Shown here: piece by piece, positions 28,120-37,281 of the stretch
Numbering within the stretch: position 1 is the first letter of the stretch
How the letters are laid out: every line of letters starts with the position of its first letter
Source: Planctomycetota bacterium
GTDB lineage: Bacteria > Planctomycetota > Phycisphaerae > WQYP01
Length of the DNA: 38,480 nucleotides
Reading direction: 5' to 3'
Assembly (NCBI GenBank): GCA_021819825.1
Contig: JAKAEZ010000022.1
Span: 1 to 38,480, forward strand
Made by a program: the position numbers and the translations under genes
The notes under the pieces: generated by a model
Told to the model about the DNA's origin: nothing
The model's database searches: none
Seen by the model: only the letters and a program-made list of their open reading frames with translations

Positions 28120-31100
28120 ATGAAAAACAATCGAAACACTGATCAAAGATTGATGACCAATGACCAACAAGCCATTGAGACTCCTGCTCTTTTAAGTGTA
28201 GCGCAGCGCAGCGTCTCATTAAGGCCGCAAGGCCATCTCATTACTCATTATTCATTGAGCGGCCGCGCCGCTCACCGCCGCGCCGGCATGATTCTGCTTC
28301 TCGTGATCGCCCTGCTGGTTCTGCTGGCGCTGATGGGCACCGTCTTTATTCTCATGGCCAGTACTGATCGCAAATCCGCCTACGCCAGCAATTCCTCCGC
28401 CAGCTTAAATATGGCCCAGCAGGGGGTGCTCAATACCGTGCGTGGATTGATGCTCAGTCAGACATTGGACCCGACACCCCGAACGCTTTCAATCGGCGGC
28501 GAATCCGGTGGCGTTTTCGCGCCCGACACGCAGATCGCCCGCTTCTGGGATACGCCCGAAGTAGGCGGCGCGACAACCTCCCCGCAGCAGTTTTTCCAAT
28601 CGCCCCTGGTGGGCGGGGCGCTTCAATATGCCCCCAGCGAGCCTTGGTTGGTCAGCAACCAGCCCTACGAGCCGCGCTCCAATTACGCGCCTGGCGACGA
28701 GGTGTTCTACTTTGACCACATTACCGGTGCCTATGGTCGCGCGACGTACATCGGTGCCGCCAACAAGCTGAATCCGGGATTTCCCGATGCGGATGCCACC
28801 GATTGGGCCGGCACCGCAGTGCCGACTGCGGAGTACGCGACGGAAAGCGGCCAGACGACCACGGGTATCCCCGTTCTCAGCACGCTCTCGCCGTACCTCT
28901 ATGATCCCAATACCGGGGCCTACGACATCGTATGGTATCTTCCGGGGACCGCGCCGACCGCCGTTGGCACCCCAATTCCGGGCGCAGGCTACTCCGTGCA
29001 GGGCGACGTCCCCGTCCCCAACGCCTCCGTGGTCGAGCCACGGTGGACGTACGACGCCGCCAACAACCCCCAGCTTTACCCCCTTGGCACGCCGGACGCC
29101 ATGTGGAACCTGCTTCCCTACAGTGATCCCAACGGCACGCGATACCGCTTTGCCACGCGAATTATTGACACATCTTCACTTCTGAATCTCAACACCGGCT
29201 GGATTGCCAACGCGTACACCACCCCCGCCTACAATACCAATGAATCCGGCGATCCCTTTGGCATGTACGGTTCGTTTATCTCCTCCGCCCCCATCCTCAA
29301 CTATCCCGGTCTGAATATCGATCCAACCGATTATACTAACGACCTCAAGTATGGCGCGCCGCCCCAGATCGGCAGCGGTACAACCCCAGGCCGAATCGGT
29401 AACTACGGCAGCGACGCGGCACAGCCGGAGTTTTCCAAGTTCTTGGCACCATCGCAGTTACTGCCCGGTTGGCAGAACGCTCTGAACGAGTACGAGATTC
29501 AATACCCGCAGCCATTTGGAGCATCGACGTACAAAACCGCCCTCTTCGGAACCAACAGCGCCATGGACCTGCTGACCGCCGGCGGCGCGGGTAACGCTGT
29601 GTTCAGCGAACCCGCCTATTCCCGCATTGCAACCCTCATTCCCAACACGCTCGGCCTGCCATTCGCCAATTCCCTCGACTATTTCGGCTCCGGCTACCGT
29701 AACGCCTACACCACGTACTCCTGGGGCCGCGACGTATCCCCGGTTGCGGTCGGCACCCTCGCCGCAGGCGACACCGCGCCAGCAAAAGTCGCCCTCAATG
29801 AGCCGTTGAGCACGGCGAACATTCAAACATTCTCGCAAAGCCTGTATAACACGCTCATCGACTGCGGCTACCAGCCAGCCCACGCCTGCGCCTTCTTGGT
29901 TAATTACCTCACATACCGTTACGGAATCGGCAGCGGGGGCCGCGGATTCCAGCCCGCCACACTCGCCGTTGCTGTCGGTGGTTCGGCAACTGTCACCGCG
30001 CCGCCATCCTCGTCGCTGGGAAGCGCCGTCATTACGGTCGCAGCCGGAACGGGCGGCGACACCTTCGTCGGCAACGCTGCCCAGCCATTTCTCAACGAGA
30101 CGGAAATCGCGGTCGAAAACGAAAGCGCCAGCGGCGGATCAGCCCAAACAGTGGTGGGGTGGGGGATTGAACTCGACAACCCCTTCCCGGGGAGCGCGCC
30201 GATTAGCTTTGGAACCGGGGCCGGCACCCCCGCTTCGGGCGATTGGTATCTGGTCGTTCCCGGGTTGGCCAAGCCGATCGACCTCGGAGTCGCATTTCCC
30301 GCCGGTATCCCGGCCTACCAAGCGGGGGCCACGCCAACGTCAATTCAGGTGGTTATCGGCGGAACGCACGTCGCGGCCGCGTCTACCGCAAAGGGAACCG
30401 CCTACACCGCCGCCGGGACGATGGCAATCTCCGGCACAATTCTGCTCGAGAGGCCGGGGCCGGGTGGCACCGCTGTAGTTGTTGATACGATGCCCTACAA
30501 TTTCAGCACTGTTGCCCCTCCGGCTGCGGCACCCGGCAACATATACCACGGCGATATTCAGCGCGATAACACTGCGGAATGGTCGTGCGATTCATCTCTG
30601 TCGGCATTAACCTCCCCGTCCCCGCTCATCATAACATCGGACCCTAACCCCAATCCGAACTTGGGCATTGCGAATGTGATCGCTTCGGGAACACCAGGCT
30701 ACGCCGGCGGGAATACCGCTGTTCAACTCTTCGACCGCTTCTACAGCGGCTACGCCAACACCACATTCCTGTCAAACGCGTCAATAGACGCCAATTATGA
30801 TCTGGCCAACGTCGATGATTTCAACAGTATTGCGCGCGAGGCAAGCTACTCGACCACCACGCCATCCTACCTCCCGATCAGTTCCCAAATTGGAACTAAC
30901 ATTGCCGCTACCCCCGCCGTGCCCACCGCCATCGCCACGGCTCCAGCAAACCTCGGAATGCTCTATGTGGCCGATGCCCAGGCCGCGGGCTACCCCGTGC
31001 TGCCCCCAGCGGCTCCGGCGGCCTCCGTCGAGGCCTCGGAGGCCGCGCTTTATTTCGACTTCGCCTACGACCCTCGCGCCGCATATACAGCCGCTGACGA

Positions 31101-31941
31101 CACCGCCGTTGATCCAGTAATCCCTGCCGCCGACCAGCGGCCTGCTGGCACCCAGCAGATGGTCCCACCCACCATACTCTCGATGACCACGCTTACCGAC
31201 CGGTCGCAATCCAACACCGCCGCCGCGTCGGCGCTGCCGGGCGGCGCTGCTGATTTGGTACGTCAGGCCGGAAAAATCAACATCAATACCGCCAGCCAGA
31301 GCGTACTCTTCTCGGCCTATTCGGCCGACGGCGCGTTGCTTACCGATACCGCCGCCCAGCGGCTCACGGACACCTCCCAGCTTGTTGCCGATACAATCGC
31401 CTTCCGCGATCGCCTCCCGTCTACCACAAAGGTTCCGCTGTTCACCGTGCCCACCGGGGCGACCACGCCGGGCTACCCCTCGGCGACCTACGCCGGCCTC
31501 GGATTCCGCTCCGCCGCCGACCTGCTCGTCGCCTTCATCCCGACCATTGAATCCGGTACCTTCCCATCGGCCGTCAAAACCCCACCAGCCACAATCCAGC
31601 AGCGCGACGCCGCTTGGGCGGATGTCGAAAACTTTATCTCCGTCCGCAGCGACACCTTCGCCGTTTACGGCCTCGTGCAGGCCCTGCGCCTGAATCCCAA
31701 TTACATCAGCCAGGCAGGGGCCGTATACGCAGCAACAGATTGGTACAACGCCAGTCAGGGAGTTGCGATTAATCCGGCCGCCCCGTCACGGTATTCCATC
31801 TCCACCGACCCCACCAACCAGAATGCCGAATTCATTCTGGAAGGCAGCCGCCGGTTCATCGCCATCGTGGATCGGTCCTACTGTAACAACGGGGCGGTCG
31901 TTCAGCCGCACATTGTAGCCCTGAAGATTTTGCCACAATGA
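28120..31941 (+). CDS. gspK: GspK-like minor pseudopilin, very large
   Basis: This 1273-residue protein has a processing site after Gly56, before MILLLVIALLVLLALMGTVFILMA; the absence of Glu at +5 is typical of GspK, the tip pseudopilin. Near residue 1050 a helix-hairpin-helix-like segment, GKININTASQSVLFSAY, matches the V-N-T-A segment of the GspK SAM-like domain. Typical GspK has about 330 residues, so most of this protein is extra, Ala/Pro/Thr/Tyr-rich extracytoplasmic sequence. A TTG at codon 46 could give a normal 11-residue leader, so the long leader is less certain here than in the other pseudopilins. It is the last gene of the secretion set. Confidence 0.78.
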   Translation: MKNNRNTDQRLMTNDQQAIETPALLSVAQRSVSLRPQGHLITHYSLSGRAAHRRAGMILLLVIALLVLLALMGTVFILMASTDRKSAYASNSSASLNMAQQGVLNTVRGLMLSQTLDPTPRTLSIGGESGGVFAPDTQIARFWDTPEVGGATTSPQQFFQSPLVGGALQYAPSEPWLVSNQPYEPRSNYAPGDEVFYFDHITGAYGRATYIGAANKLNPGFPDADATDWAGTAVPTAEYATESGQTTTGIPVLSTLSPYLYDPNTGAYDIVWYLPGTAPTAVGTPIPGAGYSVQGDVPVPNASVVEPRWTYDAANNPQLYPLGTPDAMWNLLPYSDPNGTRYRFATRIIDTSSLLNLNTGWIANAYTTPAYNTNESGDPFGMYGSFISSAPILNYPGLNIDPTDYTNDLKYGAPPQIGSGTTPGRIGNYGSDAAQPEFSKFLAPSQLLPGWQNALNEYEIQYPQPFGASTYKTALFGTNSAMDLLTAGGAGNAVFSEPAYSRIATLIPNTLGLPFANSLDYFGSGYRNAYTTYSWGRDVSPVAVGTLAAGDTAPAKVALNEPLSTANIQTFSQSLYNTLIDCGYQPAHACAFLVNYLTYRYGIGSGGRGFQPATLAVAVGGSATVTAPPSSSLGSAVITVAAGTGGDTFVGNAAQPFLNETEIAVENESASGGSAQTVVGWGIELDNPFPGSAPISFGTGAGTPASGDWYLVVPGLAKPIDLGVAFPAGIPAYQAGATPTSIQVVIGGTHVAAASTAKGTAYTAAGTMAISGTILLERPGPGGTAVVVDTMPYNFSTVAPPAAAPGNIYHGDIQRDNTAEWSCDSSLSALTSPSPLIITSDPNPNPNLGIANVIASGTPGYAGGNTAVQLFDRFYSGYANTTFLSNASIDANYDLANVDDFNSIAREASYSTTTPSYLPISSQIGTNIAATPAVPTAIATAPANLGMLYVADAQAAGYPVLPPAAPAASVEASEAALYFDFAYDPRAAYTAADDTAVDPVIPAADQRPAGTQQMVPPTILSMTTLTDRSQSNTAAASALPGGAADLVRQAGKININTASQSVLFSAYSADGALLTDTAAQRLTDTSQLVADTIAFRDRLPSTTKVPLFTVPTGATTPGYPSATYAGLGFRSAADLLVAFIPTIESGTFPSAVKTPPATIQQRDAAWADVENFISVRSDTFAVYGLVQALRLNPNYISQAGAVYAATDWYNASQGVAINPAAPSRYSISTDPTNQNAEFILEGSRRFIAIVDRSYCNNGAVVQPHIVALKILPQ

Positions 31942-32268
31942 CGCTTGCGCCAGGTGACTGGTTACAGGGATGGGGACGGCGGGGGCAAATGTTTAGCGGG
32001 CGAGGCGGCCTCGCCGCGTTACGCGGGCGTCGCACCTGGCCTGATTGCGGGAAGATGGCGGCGTTACCAATGGCGGGTAGTTCTACGGGTTCAACAGTTT
32101 CAGCGCTCGCGGCGGCATTCCAGCCTACGCCCCCCGGCAAGCCGGGGGCTGTGTGACAACATTTCCCTGTCCCCTGTAACCCGTCCCCTGTAACCTAAAC
32201 TGCCCGGGCGCTTGGCATTTCTTTCCGCTCCGCTTACCTTAGCTTTTGTTCGTAACGGGAGAATTTTA
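31942..32268 (+). other. gspK-comM intergenic region with hairpins and heptamers
   Basis: No gene is convincing here. It holds one GTTACAG at 31961-31967, a GGCGAGG/CCTCGCC hairpin (31999-32015), a strong CCCCCGGC-AA-GCCGGGGG hairpin (32131-32148) that could end the secretion transcript although no T run follows, and a reverse GTTACAG-family arm at 32166-32196. Confidence 0.6.
32212..32240 (+). promoter_or_regulatory. Candidate promoter before comM
   Basis: TTGGCA (32212-32217), a 17-base spacer and TACCTT (32235-32240) lie about 30 bases before the comM start. The -35 match is good and the -10 match weak. Confidence 0.3.
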
Positions 32269-33801
32269 ATGCTGGCTAAGGTTCATAGCTTCGTGCTGCA
32301 GGGTATTGAAGCGGTCAAATGTGAAGTTGAAGTGAATATTGCCGCCAAAGAATATGGCGAACCATTGCTTGTGGGACTGCCGGATAACGCCGTCAAAGAA
32401 GCGTTGGATCGCATTCGCACGGCGATGATCAACAGTGGATTTCGTTTCCCGGATACACAATTGCTGGTGAACCTGGCCCCGGCGGATATCAAAAAAGAAG
32501 GTAGCGCCCTGGAACTGCCCATTGCGCTGGGAATTCTTCATGCCGGAAAACAGATCACATCCGATGGCCATAAAAAATTTCTGGTCGCCGGTGAATTAGC
32601 TCTGGACGGTTCCGTGCGGCCCATTAAAGGGGCACTTTCCATGGCCATGCTGGCGGCGGCGGGGGGCTATACCGGTTTGCTGTTGCCGCCGGCCAATGCG
32701 CGTGAGGCGGCGGTGGTACCAGATATTGACATATATGCCATTGATTCTCTGGCCACCCTGGCGGGATTTCTTAACGGGGCATTGGAACTGGCACCTGAAC
32801 AGGTGGATGAAGTTGACACGCAGGTTTCACCGGATGTTTACGACCTGGATTTTGCCGACGTGCGGGGTCAGGAAATGGCCAAACGGGCGTTAATAATTGC
32901 GGCGGCGGGCCGGCATAATGTGCTGCTGCTGGGGCCGCCGGGGGCGGGCAAAACCATGTTGTGTCAGCGTCTGCCCACCATCTTGCCGCCATTGACGCGG
33001 CAGGAAGCTTTGGAAACATCGCGGATTTATTCCGCCTGCGGTTTATTACCCAAAGGCAGCAGCCTCATGCGCACGCGGCCCGTGCGTATGCCGCACCATT
33101 CGGCCAGCGCCCCCGCGCTGGTGGGGGGCGGAACAATCCCGCGGCCCGGTGAGGTATCCTTGGCGCATCATGGGGTATTGTTTCTTGACGAGTTGCCGGA
33201 ATTCTCCCGTCATGTTTTGGAAATGCTGCGCCAGCCGCTGGAATCCGGTTCGGTTACCATTGCCCGAGCGCACGCCAGTGTCACTTTTCCGGCGCGCTTT
33301 ATGCTTGTGGCCGCGATGAATCCCACCGCCAGCGGCAAGGGCACGGTGGATCGGCGAAAGGCCAAATCCACCGAATTGGAGGCGATGGACAAATACATGA
33401 GCAAACTTTCCGGCCCCTTGCTGGACCGCATTGATATTCATCTGGAAGTGCCGGCGGTGACTTACCGCGATTTAACCAGCAAGGTGGTGGGTACAAGCTC
33501 CGCGGTAATGCGCAAGGATGTCGAAAAGGCCCGGGCGATTCAAGCGCAACGATTTGGTGCCAATTCCACCGTCACCAACGCCAGCATGAACACGCAACAA
33601 CTAAAAAATTTCTGCCCCTTGGATGATACCAGCATGTTGCTGATGAAACAGGCCATGGAAGAACTGGGCTTAAGCGCCCGAGCCTTCGATAAAGTCCGCC
33701 GCCTGGCCCGCACCATTGCCGATCTCGAAGGCACAGAAAAAATCACCCCCACGCACGTAACCGAAGCAATCGGCTACCGCCTGCTGGACCGGAAGTATTA
33801 G
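32269..33801 (+). CDS. comM: ComM/YifB-type AAA+ ATPase (Mg-chelatase-like)
   Basis: This 510-residue protein has an N-terminal Lon-S16-like domain (about 1-170) and an AAA+ Mg-chelatase-type core. Walker A GPPGAGKT is at 222-229, Walker B VLFLDELPEF at about 303-312, and RQPLESGSVTIARA follows as in the family. A C-terminal Mg_chelatase_C domain ends the protein. In Vibrio, ComM is a helicase promoting branch migration during natural transformation; the same role here is an inference, interesting beside pilus genes. The ATG at 32269 (GGGAG at 32257-32261, MLAKVHSFVLQGIEA) is chosen over an in-frame ATG at 32212. The TAG stop opens a fold-back repeat. Confidence 0.92.
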   Translation: MLAKVHSFVLQGIEAVKCEVEVNIAAKEYGEPLLVGLPDNAVKEALDRIRTAMINSGFRFPDTQLLVNLAPADIKKEGSALELPIALGILHAGKQITSDGHKKFLVAGELALDGSVRPIKGALSMAMLAAAGGYTGLLLPPANAREAAVVPDIDIYAIDSLATLAGFLNGALELAPEQVDEVDTQVSPDVYDLDFADVRGQEMAKRALIIAAAGRHNVLLLGPPGAGKTMLCQRLPTILPPLTRQEALETSRIYSACGLLPKGSSLMRTRPVRMPHHSASAPALVGGGTIPRPGEVSLAHHGVLFLDELPEFSRHVLEMLRQPLESGSVTIARAHASVTFPARFMLVAAMNPTASGKGTVDRRKAKSTELEAMDKYMSKLSGPLLDRIDIHLEVPAVTYRDLTSKVVGTSSAVMRKDVEKARAIQAQRFGANSTVTNASMNTQQLKNFCPLDDTSMLLMKQAMEELGLSARAFDKVRRLARTIADLEGTEKITPTHVTEAIGYRLLDRKY

Positions 33802-33874
33802 GTAACAGGTGACAGGTGTTACAGGTCACAGCAACACTGTCTCCTGTCCCCTGTCCCCTGTAACCTGTAACCTC
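33799..33874. terminator. Heptamer fold-back between convergent comM and ppk2
   Basis: TAGGTAACAG, GTGACAG, GTGTTACAG, GTCACAG (33799-33831) is followed after six bases by the reverse type CTGTCCC, CTGTAAC, CTGTAAC (33838-33874). A CGCGGC-CGCA-GCCGCG hairpin follows at 33873-33888. It sits exactly between two convergent genes, so it may serve as a bidirectional terminator. The comM stop codon is its first three bases. Confidence 0.6.
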
Positions 33875-33891
33875 GCGGCCGCAGCCGCGCG

Positions 33892-35008
33892 CTACAGCTT
33901 CCGCGTGATCAGGGCCGGGTCCGAGGCGGGGCGGACTTTTAGTTTCATATTTTCCATGGTCTCCATGATCGTTTTCGCTATTAACGCGCGGCCGACCCAT
34001 TTATGGTCCATGGGGATAATGTGCCACGGCGCTGTGGCTGTGCCGGTGTTGGCCAGCATCTGCTCATAGGAGCCTGTCCGAGTAATGGCCGGGATTGCGA
34101 TGGGTCTGAAATGTCCCGTATGCGCGGCGGAGGATCGAGCTGACTCTGGATAATGAGTCTGCGAGATCCGACAACAAAGCAGACGGGGCATTTCAGGCCC
34201 ACCCCGCGGGGCGGCGTGCTTTTTGGCTCCCCTCTGCGGCGCGGCTCCTCGGAGTACCATCCGTGTCAGGTACGCCATCGTCGCCGCTTCTTGATGGAAG
34301 CCAAAAATCACGCCGTCGCAACCCGGCCATTACTCGGACAGGCTCCTGGGCATTTTGGTATTCGTGCCAGAATTTGCGCTCCGCAAAATCATCTTCGCTT
34401 AATTTCCAGTGTTTGTCCGGACTTTTTTGCCTTTTCATGAGACGCGATGTCTGCTCCTCCTGGGAAATATGCAAAAAGAATTTCAACACGCAGATCCCCG
34501 CCTCCGTCAGATGCCGCTCAAAAGCATTAATAGAGGCATAGCGATTGGCCCATAAATGTTTTTCCCGCTGCAAATATTCCGGCAGAAGTTTGCCGGCGTG
34601 AACCCGCACAATCAGCACATCTTCATAATGCGAACGGTTAAATACGCCGATCTGCCCACGCGCCGGAACGGCGGGGTAAATGCGCCATAAAAAATCATGT
34701 GCTTGCTCCGCGCTGCTGGGTTTGCCGAAACTTGTCACCCGTACTCCCGCGGGATTTACATGGTCAAAGACATGCCGGATTGTGCCGTCTTTCCCGGCTG
34801 TGTCCATTCCCTGCAGGATCACCAGCACGCCCCGGCGGCCATCGGTAAAAAGCAGTTCCTGCAAGGCTCCGATGCGTTGGGTATATTTTTCCGTGAGCGC
34901 TTCGGTTTTTGGTTTTCCGGGCAGGCCGCAGGTCGCATTGGTTTTAATTTTCGACAAATCAAGCCGCGGCAGCGATTTATTTATAATCACTACTGAGTCA
35001 TCAGACAT
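33892..35008 (-). pseudogene. ppk2: Polyphosphate kinase 2 family gene, disrupted by insertion
   Basis: The N-terminal part (from ATG at 35008, with AGGAG at 35017-35021) carries the PPK2 P-loop GMDTAGKDG at residues 67-75, Walker B region GQIGVFNRSHYEDVL and the lid segment ending KFWHEYQNA. Family proteins transfer phosphate between polyphosphate and nucleotides. After EYQNA the frame enters a 278-bp element and ends at 34193 (271 residues). The true C-terminus, YEQMLANTGTATAPWHIIP and DHKWVGRALI onward, continues in another frame down to 33892. Removing 280 bases restores one open frame, so an intact gene existed recently. Activity is probably lost, as conserved C-terminal residues are missing. 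Confidence 0.85.
34069..34346. mobile_element. 278-bp MITE-like element in ppk2
   Basis: Perfect 25-bp terminal inverted repeats (34069-34093 and 34322-34346, starting GGAGCCTGTCCGAG) bound a short interior without a transposase. Flanks are TA on the left and TG on the right (plus strand), consistent with a duplicated TA target with one changed base. The interior holds an imperfect palindrome (34102-34119 with 34183-34200, and GGATC/GATCC inside). This is typical of non-autonomous elements mobilised by IS630- or IS5-type transposases; the family is not certain. Confidence 0.85.
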
Positions 35009-35040
35009 GGGCCGGTCTCCTGTAATCATCCATTTTTGCA

Positions 35041-37260
35041 TCAGTGCCTGCGGCCCTTGGTTGGCGCAGCGGGCGTTTGCGGAATTTGGGTGCTTAACCA
35101 ATAATTTGTAACCGCCGCGTGCGCCGTGTTCACGCTTTGCCGCTCAATGCGCGCCTGATGTTGCAGAGCCATCAAGTGGTTATCAAGCTCGGCCAACTGC
35201 GTGGCGATGTTATTATAAACCGGTGAAACTTTTTTCATGGCCTGCAAATTTTGCCGCAGGCGCAATTCATCGCTCTGTGCTTGCGCAATGCGTGCGGCTG
35301 TGCCGTTGACAACACTTTGCCGCTGCTGGACCACCTTCATCAGCGCCACGGCTTTCCGGATCGCCGCGACAATATTTTTTGGCAGGCCCCTGGTTTGTAA
35401 TATGGACCGCAGGCCGGCAATATCCTGGCCTGACAGATCAAGAATCTGCGTTTGATTCTGTCGCTGTTGGATGTGCAACACCGATTCTCCGGCGGGCGCG
35501 ATTTTCAGCGTGTATTGATATTGCCCTTTATGCAATGTCACACCGTGCGCGGGTAAAAGGATCTTCCAATCTTCTTTAACGGAACTTCTTGCCACAATAG
35601 TGCGCTGATGGGATGCGGTGTTATGCACGTCGTACAAATTATTGACGGTAATCTGGTTTTTCAAATGCAGCGTCGCGTGTTTCAGGGCTGCCGCTATAAG
35701 GGTCGTGTGCTGGGAAAAGTGTTTGAACCGCACGGTGACGGACTGATCCACCGCATAGCTATATACATGGTGCCGCCCCTGGGGCAAGGCATGCAATGCG
35801 GTTTGGCCGTCAAAAATGGATCCGGTATAAAACGTCAACATTCCGGAGGGGAGGAATTTATGCGTATCATTGGTGATGCGGGCCGCCAAAAAGGGATGCG
35901 GGGAGGATTGCCCGATCGTATATAAATCAAGCCGTTGGGCCTCAATGGGTGTTACCAGCACAGGTACCACCGCGGATTGCCGGCGCGGAACTGTGATGTG
36001 GCTTACATGATAATCAAACGCCGGATGCACCACCCCGGCGGATGCCATGGCGTTGACCCCTTGCAGCGGATTGAAAGCTGTCTGCGCACTTGGCATGAAC
36101 GCAGTATTTGGCCGTGCCATAGCGGCCTTTAAGGCGCGGAATTGTGGCATTTGTACCGGCTGGGATGCGAACGCGCCTCCTCCGCCGATGGCACCCTGGC
36201 TGGTCATCGCATGTGCATTGTACGCACTGGTGATGGCACCCTGTGAATATGTTTGCGGCACCCGGCGGGTACCCGCTGGGGCCGGGGCGATGGGCCGCCA
36301 CATGTAGAGCGGTTGATATAAATTTTTAATAAATGACAGCGGCTCTCCACCGCGAATATCCAGTTGCACGTTGTTCCAGTTCATATCCGTCTGATTGGCG
36401 ACAATGGCCAGTCCTTGCAGCACGGGCTTGTTTGGCATGGCGGATTTTCCCTGCGGCGGCAGAATCAGGCGGTATGTCATACGCCACAAAGGGGTTTCCA
36501 GCAGGTAAGCAAAGCGCACCAGCCGGGTGCCATGCCCCTTAAACCATAGTGTAATGGGCCGGCGGTGTTTACTGGGTTGATCAGCAACCGCTTGAAGGGC
36601 CTTATTGAGACTTCTCCGCAACTGGCGATTGTTAATGCGGATGGACCTCACATTGTTTAGCGCAATTTGTTTCAGCTTGTTATGCGAAAAGATATTGATA
36701 TACCAGCCAGCCCCACCGATGATCGCCGGGCCGGCCTTGTCCGGGACTACGGGGGAACCGGGGCGTATGGGGGGCATAAAAAATCCCCGGTGCAGCAAGT
36801 CGATGATTCGACCGGTCACTTTGCAATTGGCCGGATTTTTCAACGCCAGCGTTAGCGAAACGCCGCGCAATTGTTGCAGCAATTGGCGTCTTGACGGATT
36901 GTTGTTGATATCCAACCGGAAGCTCTGCAACGTGACGCTTAGCGGCGTGGCGGCGGGGAAGGTTACCTCACCGGCACTGCCGCCGCCGGTATCCTGAAAT
37001 ACCAGCGATCCCAGCACATCATTGATCTGCCCGGAGCGCAAGGATAGTGTTTGCGTCTGTGTGCCGTGTACCATTCCCTGATATTGAAACACGCCGACAC
37101 CCTGGCTGAACAAATCCACACGCGCCAGCCGCGCGGGTTGAGCTGGGGAAGGTGTTGTTGATGCATGCATAGAGTCGCCCGGCAGGGCCATGCGCGACGT
37201 ACACGATGCGCACAATGCGGATAACAGAATAAGACCGATCAATTTGCCAACGCGATTCAT
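35041..37260 (-). CDS. Predicted lipoprotein with DUF4139-like domain
   Basis: This protein has about 739 residues. The N-terminus is a signal peptide with LILLSALCASC, so Cys near position 20 may be lipidated, although the lipobox is not ideal. The segment RVDLFSQGVGVFQYQG, and later WRMTYRLILP with LQGLAIVANQTDMNWNNVQLDIRGGEPLSF, resembles the DUF4139 (mucoidy-inhibitor-like) beta architecture. A C-terminal helical, Gln-rich stretch could form a coiled coil. The function is unknown; it is probably exported to the cell envelope. The second of two adjacent ATGs is preferred because AGGAG (37266-37270) is too close to the first. It lies 21 bases after the preceding gene and 32 bases before ppk2, suggesting one transcript. 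Confidence 0.65.
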   Translation of the reverse strand: MNRVGKLIGLILLSALCASCTSRMALPGDSMHASTTPSPAQPARLARVDLFSQGVGVFQYQGMVHGTQTQTLSLRSGQINDVLGSLVFQDTGGGSAGEVTFPAATPLSVTLQSFRLDINNNPSRRQLLQQLRGVSLTLALKNPANCKVTGRIIDLLHRGFFMPPIRPGSPVVPDKAGPAIIGGAGWYINIFSHNKLKQIALNNVRSIRINNRQLRRSLNKALQAVADQPSKHRRPITLWFKGHGTRLVRFAYLLETPLWRMTYRLILPPQGKSAMPNKPVLQGLAIVANQTDMNWNNVQLDIRGGEPLSFIKNLYQPLYMWRPIAPAPAGTRRVPQTYSQGAITSAYNAHAMTSQGAIGGGGAFASQPVQMPQFRALKAAMARPNTAFMPSAQTAFNPLQGVNAMASAGVVHPAFDYHVSHITVPRRQSAVVPVLVTPIEAQRLDLYTIGQSSPHPFLAARITNDTHKFLPSGMLTFYTGSIFDGQTALHALPQGRHHVYSYAVDQSVTVRFKHFSQHTTLIAAALKHATLHLKNQITVNNLYDVHNTASHQRTIVARSSVKEDWKILLPAHGVTLHKGQYQYTLKIAPAGESVLHIQQRQNQTQILDLSGQDIAGLRSILQTRGLPKNIVAAIRKAVALMKVVQQRQSVVNGTAARIAQAQSDELRLRQNLQAMKKVSPVYNNIATQLAELDNHLMALQHQARIERQSVNTAHAAVTNYWLSTQIPQTPAAPTKGRRH

Positions 37261-37281
37261 CATTTCTCCTTTTTTCGGGCG

